A stretch of DNA of 64,000 bases from Burkholderiales bacterium (lineage in GTDB: Bacteria > Pseudomonadota > Gammaproteobacteria > Burkholderiales > Burkholderiaceae_F). The stretch is taken from positions 1 to 64,000 of the forward strand of contig JADCGS010000008.1 in the NCBI GenBank assembly GCA_020248865.1, in the 5' to 3' direction. The notes below the pieces were generated by a model that was given only the letters and a program-made list of their open reading frames with translations, ran no database searches and was not told where the DNA came from. This document shows, piece by piece, positions 45,827 through 54,021 of this stretch. How positions within the stretch are numbered: position 1 is the stretch's first letter; every line of letters begins with the position of its first letter. The translations under genes were made by a program, and so were the position numbers.

Positions 45827-46297
45827 GTGATCGGCATCCTGGTCGTCGCCCATGCGCCCTTGGCGAGCGCCCTGGCGCAGGCGGCCGGCCACGTCTATGC
45901 CTGCGCGCCGGAAAAGGCGGCCGCGCAGTTGCGCACGCTCGACGTGGCCGCCGACGCCGAGGTCGAGTCGATGTGCGCCGCAGCGCGCGCGTTGATCGGC
46001 CAGATCGACCGTGGTGCCGGCACGCTGGTGCTCACCGACGCTTTCGGCGCCACGCCGGGCAACGTCGCCGCGCGGCTGGTGGAGCCGGGGCGGGTGGCGG
46101 TGATCGCCGGCGTCAACCTGCCGATGCTGCTGCGCGCCCTGTGTTACCGCGAAGGCACGCTGGCGCAGACCGTCGACAAGGCCCTGGCGGGCGGCACCCA
46201 GGGCGTCCTGCAGGTTACTGGCACGCCGCTGCAGAACCAGGCCAGCCGCAGCGTTGCCTCGGGCCATGATCTCGCGCGAATTCAGCATCAGCAATAA
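45827..46297 (+). CDS. PTS EIIA component (mannose-type fold)
   Basis: A 156-residue protein; GTG start after AGGG. IGILVVAHAPLASAL contains the phosphorylated His9, and LVLTDAFGATPGNVA and VIAGVNLPMLLRALCYRE match EIIA-Man. With HPr and EI downstream, and no EIIB/C in sight, it belongs to an incomplete regulatory phosphotransfer chain as known from Burkholderiales. Confidence 0.88.
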   Translation: MIGILVVAHAPLASALAQAAGHVYACAPEKAAAQLRTLDVAADAEVESMCAAARALIGQIDRGAGTLVLTDAFGATPGNVAARLVEPGRVAVIAGVNLPMLLRALCYREGTLAQTVDKALAGGTQGVLQVTGTPLQNQASRSVASGHDLARIQHQQ

Positions 46298-46532
46298 GCT
46301 GGGTCTGCACGCACGGCCGTCGGCCCAGCTCACCCAGGTGGCCTCGCGCTTCAAGGCCGAGGTGCACATCGCCAAGGGCGGCCGGCGCGTGAATGCCAAG
46401 TCGATCATGGGGGTCATGATGCTGGCGGCCGGGCAGGGCTCGGTGGTGGTGGTGGACGCCGACGGCCCCGACGAGGACGAGGCGATCGAAGCGGTGGGCG
46501 CGTTGATCCGCTCCGGCTTCGGCGAAGACTAG
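46266..46532 (+). CDS. ptsH: Phosphocarrier protein HPr
   Basis: An 88-residue HPr with active-site His15 in LGLHARPSAQL and the regulatory Ser46 in NAKSIMGVMML. It overlaps the EIIA gene by 32 bases, which suggests coupling. EI is encoded 84 bp downstream. Confidence 0.93.
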   Translation: MISREFSISNKLGLHARPSAQLTQVASRFKAEVHIAKGGRRVNAKSIMGVMMLAAGQGSVVVVDADGPDEDEAIEAVGALIRSGFGED

Positions 46533-46615
46533 GCGGCGGCACCCTGCCGCGGCACCTGGCGCCGGCCCGCGCGCCGCGACCGAAGGGGCGTACAACAGCA
46601 GGCGCAGGCAAGAAC

Positions 46616-48409
46616 ATGAGCAGACAGATCCAGGGCATCGGCGCCTCGCGCGGCATCGCGATCGGGCGCGCGCACCGGCTGGCGCCCAGCGAGCTGGAGA
46701 TCCGGCAGTACCCGATCGACCGCAAGGACGTGCTGCACGAAGTCGCGCGGCTGAACAACGCCTTCTCGCTGGTTCGGGCCGAACTGGACGCGCTGCGCAA
46801 CGAGGTTGCGCCCGAAGCGCCGCAGGAAGTGGGCGCCTTCCTCGACCTGCACCGGCTGATCCTCGACGACGCGCTGCTGTCCGATGCGCCGCGCGATCTG
46901 GTGCGCACGCGGCTGATCAACGCCGAGTGGGCGCTGTCGATCCAGATCGAGGAAGTCTGCAAGCAGTTCGAGGCGATCGACGACGAGTACTTCGCCAGCC
47001 GCACGCAGGACGTGCGGCAGGTGGCCGACCGCGTCCTCAAGGCGCTGGCCGGCGGGCGCGCCGCCACCGCCAGTGTGACCCGGCCCGCCGATGGCGAGAA
47101 GCTGATCCTGGTGGCGCAGGATCTGGCGCCGGCCGACATGCTGCTGCTGCGCGAGCGCACCGGCGCGCAGCTGGCCGGCTTCGTCACCGAGCTGGGCGGG
47201 CCCACCTCGCACACCGCCATCCTGGCGCGCAGCCTTGCGCTGCCGGCGGTGCTGGGTGCGACCGGCGCGCGCGAAGCCGTGCAGGAAGGCGATCTGGTCA
47301 TCATCGATGCCGATCGCGGCCTGATCGTCGTCGGTCCCGATGCCGCCGAGCTGGCCGAGTACCGCCAGCGTGCCAAGGCCGAGGTCGATGCGCGTGCCGA
47401 GCTGCGCAAGCTCAAGGGCAAGATCGCCCGCACGCGCGACGGCATTGCCATCGAACTGCTCGCCAACATCGAGGCGCCGGCCGACGCACGCGAGGCGCTC
47501 GAAGCCGGCGCCGACGGCATCGGCCTGTTCCGCACCGAGTACCTGTTCATGAACCGCGATCGGCTGCCCGACGAGGACGAGCAGTACGAGGCCTACGCCA
47601 AGGTGGCGCGCAGCATGAAGGGCAAGCCGGTGGTGATCCGCACGCTCGACGTCGGTGCCGACAAGGTGCTCAACGACGCCGCCCGCCAGTCGCTCGGGCT
47701 GGCCAGGGGCGCGCCGACCGCCGAGAGCAATCCGGCCCTCGGCCTGCGCGCGATCCGCTACTGCCTGGCCTACCCCGAGCTGTTCCTGACGCAGTTGCGC
47801 GCCATCCTGCGGGCCAGCAGCGTCGGCAGCGTACGCATCCTGGTGCCGATGCTGGCGCACGTACACGAGATCGACCAGGCACTGGCCTTCGTGGCGCGCG
47901 CCCGCGAGCAGCTCAGGGAGCGCAAGCACAAGTTCGACGCGCGCGCGCCGGTAGGCGGCATGATCGAGGTGCCGGCCGCGGCCCTCAGCCTGCCCGCCTT
48001 CCTGCAGCGGCTGAAGTTCCTGTCGATCGGCACCAACGATCTGATCCAGTACACGCTGGCGATCGACCGCGCCGACGCCGCGGTGGCACACCTGTACGAC
48101 CACCTGCATCCTGCGGTGCTGCAGCTCATCAGCCGCACGATCCGGGCCGGCGAGAAGGCGCGCACCCCGGTCAGCGTGTGCGGCGCGATGGCCGGCGAAC
48201 TGGAGTTGACCGAGCTGCTGCTCGGCATGGGACTGCGCCAGTTCTCGATGCACCCGTCGCAGATCCTGGGCGTCAAGCAGCGCGTGCTGGAGACCTCGCG
48301 GCGCAGCGCGATGCAACTGGCCGCCCGCGTCCTCAAGCAGAGCGATCCGCTGCAGATCCGCAAGGCACTCGAACGCGCCGCGCGCGCCAGCGCCCGCCGC
48401 GCCGCCTGA
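46616..48409 (+). CDS. ptsI: Phosphoenolpyruvate--protein phosphotransferase (EI)
   Basis: The 597-residue EI takes phosphate from PEP to HPr. The active-site His lies in ELGGPTSHTAILARS near residue 199. GIGLFRTEYLFMNRDRLPDEDEQ and SIGTNDLIQYTLAIDRAD are the PEP-binding barrel motifs. It forms a set with EIIA and HPr. Confidence 0.95.
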   Translation: MSRQIQGIGASRGIAIGRAHRLAPSELEIRQYPIDRKDVLHEVARLNNAFSLVRAELDALRNEVAPEAPQEVGAFLDLHRLILDDALLSDAPRDLVRTRLINAEWALSIQIEEVCKQFEAIDDEYFASRTQDVRQVADRVLKALAGGRAATASVTRPADGEKLILVAQDLAPADMLLLRERTGAQLAGFVTELGGPTSHTAILARSLALPAVLGATGAREAVQEGDLVIIDADRGLIVVGPDAAELAEYRQRAKAEVDARAELRKLKGKIARTRDGIAIELLANIEAPADAREALEAGADGIGLFRTEYLFMNRDRLPDEDEQYEAYAKVARSMKGKPVVIRTLDVGADKVLNDAARQSLGLARGAPTAESNPALGLRAIRYCLAYPELFLTQLRAILRASSVGSVRILVPMLAHVHEIDQALAFVARAREQLRERKHKFDARAPVGGMIEVPAAALSLPAFLQRLKFLSIGTNDLIQYTLAIDRADAAVAHLYDHLHPAVLQLISRTIRAGEKARTPVSVCGAMAGELELTELLLGMGLRQFSMHPSQILGVKQRVLETSRRSAMQLAARVLKQSDPLQIRKALERAARASARRAA

Positions 48410-48451
48410 ACGGCGCGGCGGGGCCGGTGCTTGACTGAATCCGGCCGTGTC

Positions 48452-48466
48452 GGTAACGTTGTTACC
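48452..48466. promoter_or_regulatory. Palindromic operator before the TetR gene
   Basis: GGTAAC-GTT-GTTACC is a perfect palindrome ending two bases before the tetR start codon. Related sequences lie at 49654-49686. Autoregulation by the TetR protein is inferred. Confidence 0.6.
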
Positions 48467-48468
48467 AA

Positions 48469-49131
48469 ATGGATGCCGCCGATGCCAGTTTCGATTACCA
48501 GGACGCCCGCGCTGCAGGCGATGACGTGGTCCGCCGCGGGTTGCTGGCTCTGGCGGCCCGTCTGCTGGCCGAGGACGGGCCGCAGGCGCTGACGCTGCGT
48601 CACCTGGCGCAACGGGCCAACTGCTCCACCAAGGTCGTCTACACGCTGTTCGGCGGCAAGAACGGCCTGAGCGAAGGCCTGAAGGTGGAGGGCTTCGCGC
48701 GGCTGCGCTTCGCCGTCGAGCGCGAGCGCCGCCGCCACCGCGACCCCGTGCGCGCGCTGCTGCCGGTGATGCTGACCTACCGCAGCTTTGCCCTCGCGCA
48801 GCGGGCGCTGTTCGGCGTGATGTTCGGCAATGCGCTGCCCGAGCACGTGCCGACCGAGTACTCGCGGCAGCAGGCGCGGTTGGCCCTGGGCGCGGTGGAG
48901 TCCGCGGTGGCCGCGGCGCGCGCCGCACTCGGTGCCGGGCCGGGCAACGCCCGCGAGGACACCGTGCGCCTGTGGGCTGCGGTGCACGGACCGGTCACGC
49001 TCGAACTCGAGGGCATCACCCCCTTCGACCGCGACGGCGAGCGGCTGGCCCGCCTCGCGGTGACCGATGTGCTGGCCAGCCTTCGACTCAATCAGCCTCG
49101 TGCTGCAACCTCGTTGGAGAAAGACCCATGA
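48469..49131 (+). CDS. TetR-family transcription regulator
   Basis: A 220-residue regulator. The N-terminal helix-turn-helix is ALTLRHLAQRANCSTKVVYTLFGGK, followed by a helical ligand-binding domain with a TetR C-terminal (WHG-like) pattern AVHGPVTLELEG. The gene overlaps the DUF2141 gene as ATGA. Operator-like palindromes upstream of itself and of the SDR genes suggest it controls 48.5-51.3 kb. Confidence 0.88.
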   Translation: MDAADASFDYQDARAAGDDVVRRGLLALAARLLAEDGPQALTLRHLAQRANCSTKVVYTLFGGKNGLSEGLKVEGFARLRFAVERERRRHRDPVRALLPVMLTYRSFALAQRALFGVMFGNALPEHVPTEYSRQQARLALGAVESAVAAARAALGAGPGNAREDTVRLWAAVHGPVTLELEGITPFDRDGERLARLAVTDVLASLRLNQPRAATSLEKDP

Positions 49132-49586
49132 ATCACCGCGATCGAACCCTGGCGGCGCTGTGCGTCGCCGTTGTACCCCTGGCATGGATGGCCGCGCCGG
49201 CGCAGGCACGCGACGAGGGTGCCGCCACCCTGCGGCTGGAGGTGGCCTCCTTTCGCAACGCCAAGGGCACCCTGAACTGCCGTCTGTTCACCGACGCGGC
49301 CAGCTTCCCGGATGGCGAGGGCGTGCGCACCGTGCGCGCCCCGATCGATGGCACCCAGGCCGCGTGCGTGTTCGAAGGGCTGGCCCCCGGCGCTTACGCG
49401 GTGGCGGTGGTGCATGACGAGAACGGCAACGGCCGGCTCGACAAGAACTTCGTGGGTATTCCGTCCGAGGGTTACGGCGTCTCGAACAACCGCACCTACG
49501 CGATGGCGAGCCCCAAGTGGGACGAGTCGCGCTTTACTCTGGCATTGCGCGAGGCGGCCGTGCTGCGCGTCAGCCTGCGGTACTGA
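49128..49586 (+). CDS. DUF2141 exported protein
   Basis: A 152-residue protein with a signal peptide ending APAQA. The DUF2141 core AKGTLNCRLFTDAASFP, AYAVAVVHDENGNGRLDKNF and GIPSEGYGVSNN is clear. The DxNxNGxxD stretch may bind calcium. Function unknown. It is translationally coupled to the TetR gene. Confidence 0.88.
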   Translation: MNHRDRTLAALCVAVVPLAWMAAPAQARDEGAATLRLEVASFRNAKGTLNCRLFTDAASFPDGEGVRTVRAPIDGTQAACVFEGLAPGAYAVAVVHDENGNGRLDKNFVGIPSEGYGVSNNRTYAMASPKWDESRFTLALREAAVLRVSLRY

Positions 49587-49653
49587 GCGTGCGGGCGATG
49601 CGGCAGCGGTCCTCGAAGCACCCGGCGCCTATTTCTTTTTCTTTTGTTCAATC

Positions 49654-49686
49654 GGTAACAATGTTTCTAGTCAGGAACAATGTTCC
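49654..49686. promoter_or_regulatory. Two operator-like half-palindromes before the SDR pair
   Basis: GGTAACAATGTTTC (49654-49667) and the nearly perfect palindrome GGAACAATGTTCC (49674-49686) share the GGTAAC/GTTACC-like arms of the site at 48452-48466. They lie 20-55 bp before the first SDR gene. Confidence 0.55.
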
Positions 49687-49707
49687 TCCTTTTAACGGGA
49701 ACGCCCA

Positions 49708-50523
49708 ATGAATCCAGTCATGACCACCCTGATCACGGGCGGCGGCGCCGGCATCGGTTTCGAGTTGGCGCGGCTGCTCGCGGCACGCGGCCAACGTCTG
49801 GTGCTGGCCAGCCGCGATGCCGGGCGGCTGCAGGCCGCGGCCGACGAACTGCGCCGCGCGCACGGCGCCACGGTGCACGTGCATGCCATCGACCTGTCGG
49901 AGCCCGGCGCCGCGCAACGCCTGTTCGAGGCCACCGAGCGCCAGGGGCTGCGCGTCGACACGCTGGTCAACAACGCCGGCTTCGGCGTGGTCGACGAGCA
50001 CGTCGCAATCGAGCCGGCGGTGCTGCAGCGCATGTTGCAGCTCGACGTGGTCGCCGTAGCGGAGCTGTGCCACCGCTACGGCGGCGCCATGAAGCAGCGG
50101 CGCGCCGGCCGCATCCTGAACGTCGCCTCGACGGCGGCCTTCCAGCCCACGCCGTACTTTGCCGCCTACGGCGCTGCCAAGGCCTTCGTGCTCAACTTCT
50201 CGGAGGCGCTGGCCAAGGAACTCGAGGATTACGGCGTCCGCGTCGGCTGCCTGGCGCCCGGGCCGACGGACACGGCGTTCTTCGACGGTGTCGACCCGCG
50301 CCGCATCGCAGGCGGGCACCACTTCGGCAAGGCCGGTCGGGCCGATCCGCGCGACGTTGCGGCGGCCGGGGTGGAGCTGCTGCTGGGCGGCGGCCTGACG
50401 CGGGTGGTGGGCCTTGCCAACCGGGTGATGGTCCTGAGCAACCGATTCGTACCGCGGCCCATGGTGGCCACGGTGTCGAAGCGGCTGCTGCGGCCGCTCG
50501 ACATCGAGGAGAGCGCAACGTGA
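49708..50523 (+). CDS. Short-chain dehydrogenase/reductase
   Basis: A 271-residue classical SDR. The cofactor motif TGGGAGIGFELARLLA, NNAGFG, catalytic Ser (NVASTAAFQ) and YxxxK (YGAAKAF) are all present. The extended C-terminal tail after about 220 (RVMVLSNRFVPRPMVATVSKR) is typical of SDRs near lipid-active genes. It overlaps the next SDR gene as GTGA. Substrate unknown. Confidence 0.88.
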   Translation: MNPVMTTLITGGGAGIGFELARLLAARGQRLVLASRDAGRLQAAADELRRAHGATVHVHAIDLSEPGAAQRLFEATERQGLRVDTLVNNAGFGVVDEHVAIEPAVLQRMLQLDVVAVAELCHRYGGAMKQRRAGRILNVASTAAFQPTPYFAAYGAAKAFVLNFSEALAKELEDYGVRVGCLAPGPTDTAFFDGVDPRRIAGGHHFGKAGRADPRDVAAAGVELLLGGGLTRVVGLANRVMVLSNRFVPRPMVATVSKRLLRPLDIEESAT

Positions 50524-51341
50524 TCGTCTTTATCACGGGTACCTCGCGCGGCCTGGGTCGCTTCCTTAAACAGCGGCTCGTGCAGCGCGGCCACACGGTG
50601 GTCGGGTGCAGCCGCGCACCGGCTCAGGGGTCGGACGACCTGCGGCTGGATGTCACCGATGCGTCGGCCTGCGAGGACGCGCTGCGCTGGATCAAGCAGC
50701 GGCACGGACGCATCGACGCGGTCGTCAACAACGCCGGATACCACCTCGTGGGCGCGGCGCTCGAAACGACGCCCGAGGAGCTGCGGGCGCAGATGGAGCT
50801 GAACTTCTTCGGCAGCGTGAACGTCCTGCGCGCCGCCGTCCCCCTGATGATCGAGCAGCGGGCCGGCTGCCTCGTCAACGTCGGCAGCATTGGCGGGGTG
50901 CTTGCGAGCCCGTTTGCCGCCGCCTACAACGCCAGCAAGTTTGCCCTCGAAGGCTACGCGGCGGCGCTGCGTGCCGAGTGCGCGCCTTTTGGAGTCCACG
51001 TATCGAACCTGACGCCAGCCTTCGTGCGCACCGGGACGCACGGCCGCTCGCTGGTGGCAACGCGCGGCGAGCACGCGCTGTTCTCGCCGCACCGGATGAA
51101 GGTGCTGCGGCACATGGAGGCTGGCGGCGAGAAGGGCGTGCCGATGGAGGCAGTCGCGCGGGCCCTGGAGCGGATTCTGTCCGCGCGGCAGCCCCGCTTC
51201 CACGACTCGGTGGACGGGCTGGCGGCACGCCTGGCGCTGCTGCGCGTCTTGATGCCGCAGCGGATGTTCGAGGCGATCGTGGTGCGCAACACCGCGCCCG
51301 GCTGGCCGGAAGCGGCCACGCGCTCACTGCCAAACCCTTAG
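50520..51341 (+). CDS. Short-chain dehydrogenase/reductase
   Basis: A 273-residue classical SDR with GTG start overlapping the previous stop. TGTSRGLGRFLKQRL, NNAGYH, the Ser in NVGSIGGVLASP and YNASKFALEGYAA are visible. It seems the second member of a two-SDR operon under the TetR protein. The substrate may be a lipid or a steroid-like alcohol; this is speculative. Confidence 0.88.
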   Translation: MIVFITGTSRGLGRFLKQRLVQRGHTVVGCSRAPAQGSDDLRLDVTDASACEDALRWIKQRHGRIDAVVNNAGYHLVGAALETTPEELRAQMELNFFGSVNVLRAAVPLMIEQRAGCLVNVGSIGGVLASPFAAAYNASKFALEGYAAALRAECAPFGVHVSNLTPAFVRTGTHGRSLVATRGEHALFSPHRMKVLRHMEAGGEKGVPMEAVARALERILSARQPRFHDSVDGLAARLALLRVLMPQRMFEAIVVRNTAPGWPEAATRSLPNP

Positions 51342-51469
51342 AACTGGTCCGGTACCCTGAATCCGCAACCGCTACGCTGTTGTCTGGACGGCACGCCCCT
51401 TCGACTCGCGCCGCAGGTCGGCGTGCCTCGGCGCGGCCGTCCTCGCCGATCGACAAATGGAGACAATCG

Positions 51470-51676
51470 ATGCAACTGCCGTACAAGCTCATCCGCAACC
51501 TGCACCTGCTGGCATCGCCGTTCATCGGCGCCCTCGTGTACTCGGGGGCGCTGCGCGCGAATGAAACGTTCCTGGCCGTGGTGCAGTGGGGCGTGTTCCC
51601 GCTCATGGCCGCCGGCGGGCTCTTGCTGTGGCTCGGCCCGCGCCTGGCGCGGCGTGGCGCCGGGGCGTCGCGCTGA
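51470..51676 (+). CDS. Small membrane protein
   Basis: A 68-residue protein with two helices (LHLLASPFIGALVYSGAL and VVQWGVFPLMAAGGLLLWLG) and a basic end. Its ATG follows a GGAG site. Family unknown. A 7-bp repeat array follows 75 bp downstream. Confidence 0.6.
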   Translation: MQLPYKLIRNLHLLASPFIGALVYSGALRANETFLAVVQWGVFPLMAAGGLLLWLGPRLARRGAGASR

Positions 51677-51751
51677 CGCGCCTGACCGGGAGTACCCGGC
51701 CAAGTTCGCAAGGCGCTGCCAACGGTGGCCGCGCGGGCTGGGCGCAGGCGC

Positions 51752-51842
51752 CAGAACCCGGAACCCAGAACCCAGAACCCAGAACCCAGAACCCAGAACC
51801 CAGAACCCAGAACCCAGAACCCAGAACCCAGAGCCCAGAACC
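51752..51842. repeat. Thirteen 7-bp tandem repeats (G-quadruplex-prone)
   Basis: Thirteen units of CAGAACC stand in tandem (variants only in units 2 and 12). On the minus strand they read GGGTTCTGGGTTCT, i.e. runs of three G with four-base loops, which can form G-quadruplexes. They lie between the small membrane protein gene and the metX leader, outside any gene. Confidence 0.95.
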
Positions 51843-51962
51843 GAAACGCATGGCCGCGGCGATGCCAGCAGCAGTGATAAAGTCGTGTCTTCGCCGATTT
51901 GTTGATCCGCTTGCGGGCGTAGGGGGGCCGAAGGCCGCCTGACAGACTCCGCTAAAGAGATC

Positions 51963-52027
51963 CACGACCGCCCTGTCCGGGTCGTGCCCAACGGAACCCG
52001 ACAAGTCGCCTACTTGCCGGGTTTTTT
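51963..52027 (+). promoter_or_regulatory. Candidate transcription attenuator before metX
   Basis: Hairpin 1 CACGACC/GGTCGTG (51963-51969 with 51980-51986) is followed by an intrinsic terminator AACCCGACAAGT/ACTTGCCGGGTT (51995-52006 with 52012-52023) and a T-run up to 52027. CGGGT (51978-51982) could pair with ACCCG (51996-52000) as antiterminator. The metX start is 20 bp beyond. A SAM- or methionine-related control is a guess; no known riboswitch class was recognised. Confidence 0.55.
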
Positions 52028-52046
52028 GTTGCCGATCCGTGACCGC

Positions 52047-53201
52047 ATGACCAGTCCGTCGCGCTCCGTGGGGATCGTGAAGCCGCAGCCGTTCGCCTTC
52101 AGCGAGGCGCTGTCGCTGGCCAGTGGCGCCAGCCTGCGCGACTACAGCCTGATGGTCGAGACCTACGGCACGCTGAACGCAGACAAGTCCAACGCAGTGC
52201 TCGTGTGCCACGCGCTGAATGCCTCGCACCACGTCGCTGGCACCTATGCCGACGCGCCCAGAAACGTCGGCTGGTGGGACAACATGGCGGGCCCAGGCAA
52301 GCCGGTCGATACCGACCGTTTCTTCGTCGTCGGCGTCAACAACCTGGGTTCCTGCTTTGGCTCCACCGGCCCGATGTCGCTCGACCCCGCCAGCGGCAAG
52401 CCCTATGGCGCGCGCTTCCCGGTGGTGACGGTGGAAGACTGGGTCGACGCGCAGGCGCGGCTGGCCGACCGGCTGGGCATCGAACGCTTTGCCGCGGTGA
52501 TGGGCGGCTCGCTCGGCGGCATGCAGGCGCTGTCGTGGGCGACCCGCTACCCGGAGCGCGTCGGCCACTGCGTGGCGATCGCCACCACGCCGCGGCTGAG
52601 CGCGCAGAACATTGCGTTCAACGACGTGGCGCGCACCGCGATCCAGAGCGACCCCGATTTTCACGGCGGCGACTACTACGCCTGGGGCGTGGTGCCCAAG
52701 CGCGGCCTGCGGGTGGCGCGGATGATCGGCCACATCACGTACCTGTCGGGCGATGACATGGCCGAGAAGTTCGGCCGTGCGCTGCGCGGCAAGGCCGAGC
52801 ACGACGCCTATGCCTTCGGCTACGGCGTGGAGTTTGAGGTCGAGAGCTACCTGCGCTACCAGGGCGACAAGTTCTCCGAGTACTTCGATGCCAACACTTA
52901 CCTTCTGATCACGCGCGCTCTCGACTACTTCGACCCGGCGCGCAACCACGGCGGCGATCTGGCGCGCGCGCTGGCGCCGGCCCAGTGCAAGTTCCTGCTG
53001 GCGAGCTTCTCCACCGACTGGCGCTTTCCGCCCGAGCGCTCGCGCGAGATCGTCGAGGCGCTGATCCGCAACCGCCGCGACGTGGTCTACGCCGAGATCG
53101 ACGCGCCGCACGGCCACGACGCCTTCCTGCTCGACGACGTGCGGTACCACCGCGCGGTGGCGGCCTACTTCGACAACATCGGCCGCGAGGTTGGAGCATG
53201 A
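52047..53201 (+). CDS. metX: Homoserine O-acyltransferase (MetX)
   Basis: An alpha/beta hydrolase-fold acyltransferase of 384 residues. The nucleophile elbow is [10 protein letters not shown] (Ser near residue 155). [11 protein letters not shown] and the end [12 protein letters not shown] are typical. It activates homoserine in methionine synthesis; betaproteobacterial MetX are often succinyl- rather than acetyltransferases. It overlaps metW as ATGA. Confidence 0.93.
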   Translation: MTSPSRSVGIVKPQPFAFSEALSLASGASLRDYSLMVETYGTLNADKSNAVLVCHALNASHHVAGTYADAPRNVGWWDNMAGPGKPVDTDRFFVVGVNNLGSCFGSTGPMSLDPASGKPYGARFPVVTVEDWVDAQARLADRLGIERFAAVMGGSLGGMQALSWATRYPERVGHCVAIATTPRLSAQNIAFNDVARTAIQSDPDFHGGDYYAWGVVPKRGLRVARMIGHITYLSGDDMAEKFGRALRGKAEHDAYAFGYGVEFEVESYLRYQGDKFSEYFDANTYLLITRALDYFDPARNHGGDLARALAPAQCKFLLASFSTDWRFPPERSREIVEALIRNRRDVVYAEIDAPHGHDAFLLDDVRYHRAVAAYFDNIGREVGA

Positions 53202-53821
53202 GCGGCGCCGCGACTTCCGCGCCGGCGGGCAGCACGGGCCGGCTGCGCACCGACCTCGACCTGATTGCGCAGTGGATCCGCCCCGGGTCGCAGGTGCTGG
53301 ACCTGGGCTGCGGCGATGGCGAATTGCTCGCCCACTTGCGCGATTCGCGCGGCTGCCGGGGCTATGGCGTGGAGATCGCCGATCACCATGTGCATGCCTG
53401 CGTGCGCCAGCGCGTCAACGTGGTGCAGGCCAATCTCGACGCCGGCTTGCGCATGTTTGCCGACGGCATGTTCGACACCGTGGTGCTGTCGCAGACGCTG
53501 CAGGCCATGCACCGGGTCGAGGCCGTGCTGCGCGAGATGGTGCGTGTGGGCCGCGAGGGAATCGTCAGCTTTCCCAATTTCGGCCACTGGAAGCATGCGG
53601 TCAGCCTGCTGGCGGGACGCATGCCGGTGACCCGGCAGATTCCTTATCAGTGGTACGACACGCCCAACATCCACTTGTGCACGCCGAAGGACTTCGAGAT
53701 CCTTGCCGCGCGGCTGGGGCTGCAGATCACCGACCGCGCACTGCTGGCCGAAGGCCGGCCCGTGACCGTGCTGCCGGCGCTGCGGGCGACTCTGGCCGTG
53801 TACCGCTTCGAGACGCGCTGA
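53198..53821 (+). CDS. metW: Methionine biosynthesis protein MetW
   Basis: A SAM-dependent methyltransferase-like protein of 207 residues. [20 protein letters not shown], the Q in LSQTLQAMH and the conserved [15 protein letters not shown] plus [19 protein letters not shown] define MetW, thought to work with MetX. The stop TGA is the first triplet of a repeat. Confidence 0.94.
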   Translation: MSGAATSAPAGSTGRLRTDLDLIAQWIRPGSQVLDLGCGDGELLAHLRDSRGCRGYGVEIADHHVHACVRQRVNVVQANLDAGLRMFADGMFDTVVLSQTLQAMHRVEAVLREMVRVGREGIVSFPNFGHWKHAVSLLAGRMPVTRQIPYQWYDTPNIHLCTPKDFEILAARLGLQITDRALLAEGRPVTVLPALRATLAVYRFETR

Positions 53822-53921
53822 GAGCCCGCGAAAACATTATCGCGAGCAGCTCGAGGTCGCGCCGAGTAGCCGACCCGTACAGAGTGGTACGGCGAGCAAC
53901 GCAGGCGAGGGATCGGGCCGC
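53819..53921 (+). repeat. Gene-end repeat, copy 3
   Basis: The repeat begins with TGAGAGCC, the TGA being the metW stop, and contains the hairpin CCGTAC-AGAGTG-GTACGG and the terminal GATCGGGCCGC. It matches copies at 5197-5300 and 26932-27036. Confidence 0.85.
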
Positions 53922-54021
53922 ACAGTGGTTTTTTCAAAGGCTCCGAGCCGCGCCCGCATCGCTGCCGCGGCGCCGTAGCGCATCGGGCGTGCCGAGGTGG
54001 TCTTCCCCGCCTGCTGCGCTG

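Noticed and set aside
43234-45837. An 867-codon minus-strand frame over gshA-gshB
   Set aside because: It is the antisense shadow of two clearly recognised genes and has low-complexity composition.
51943-52047. A known SAM-II or SAH riboswitch before metX
   Set aside because: I could not match the conserved cores; only an attenuator-like pair of hairpins is supported.
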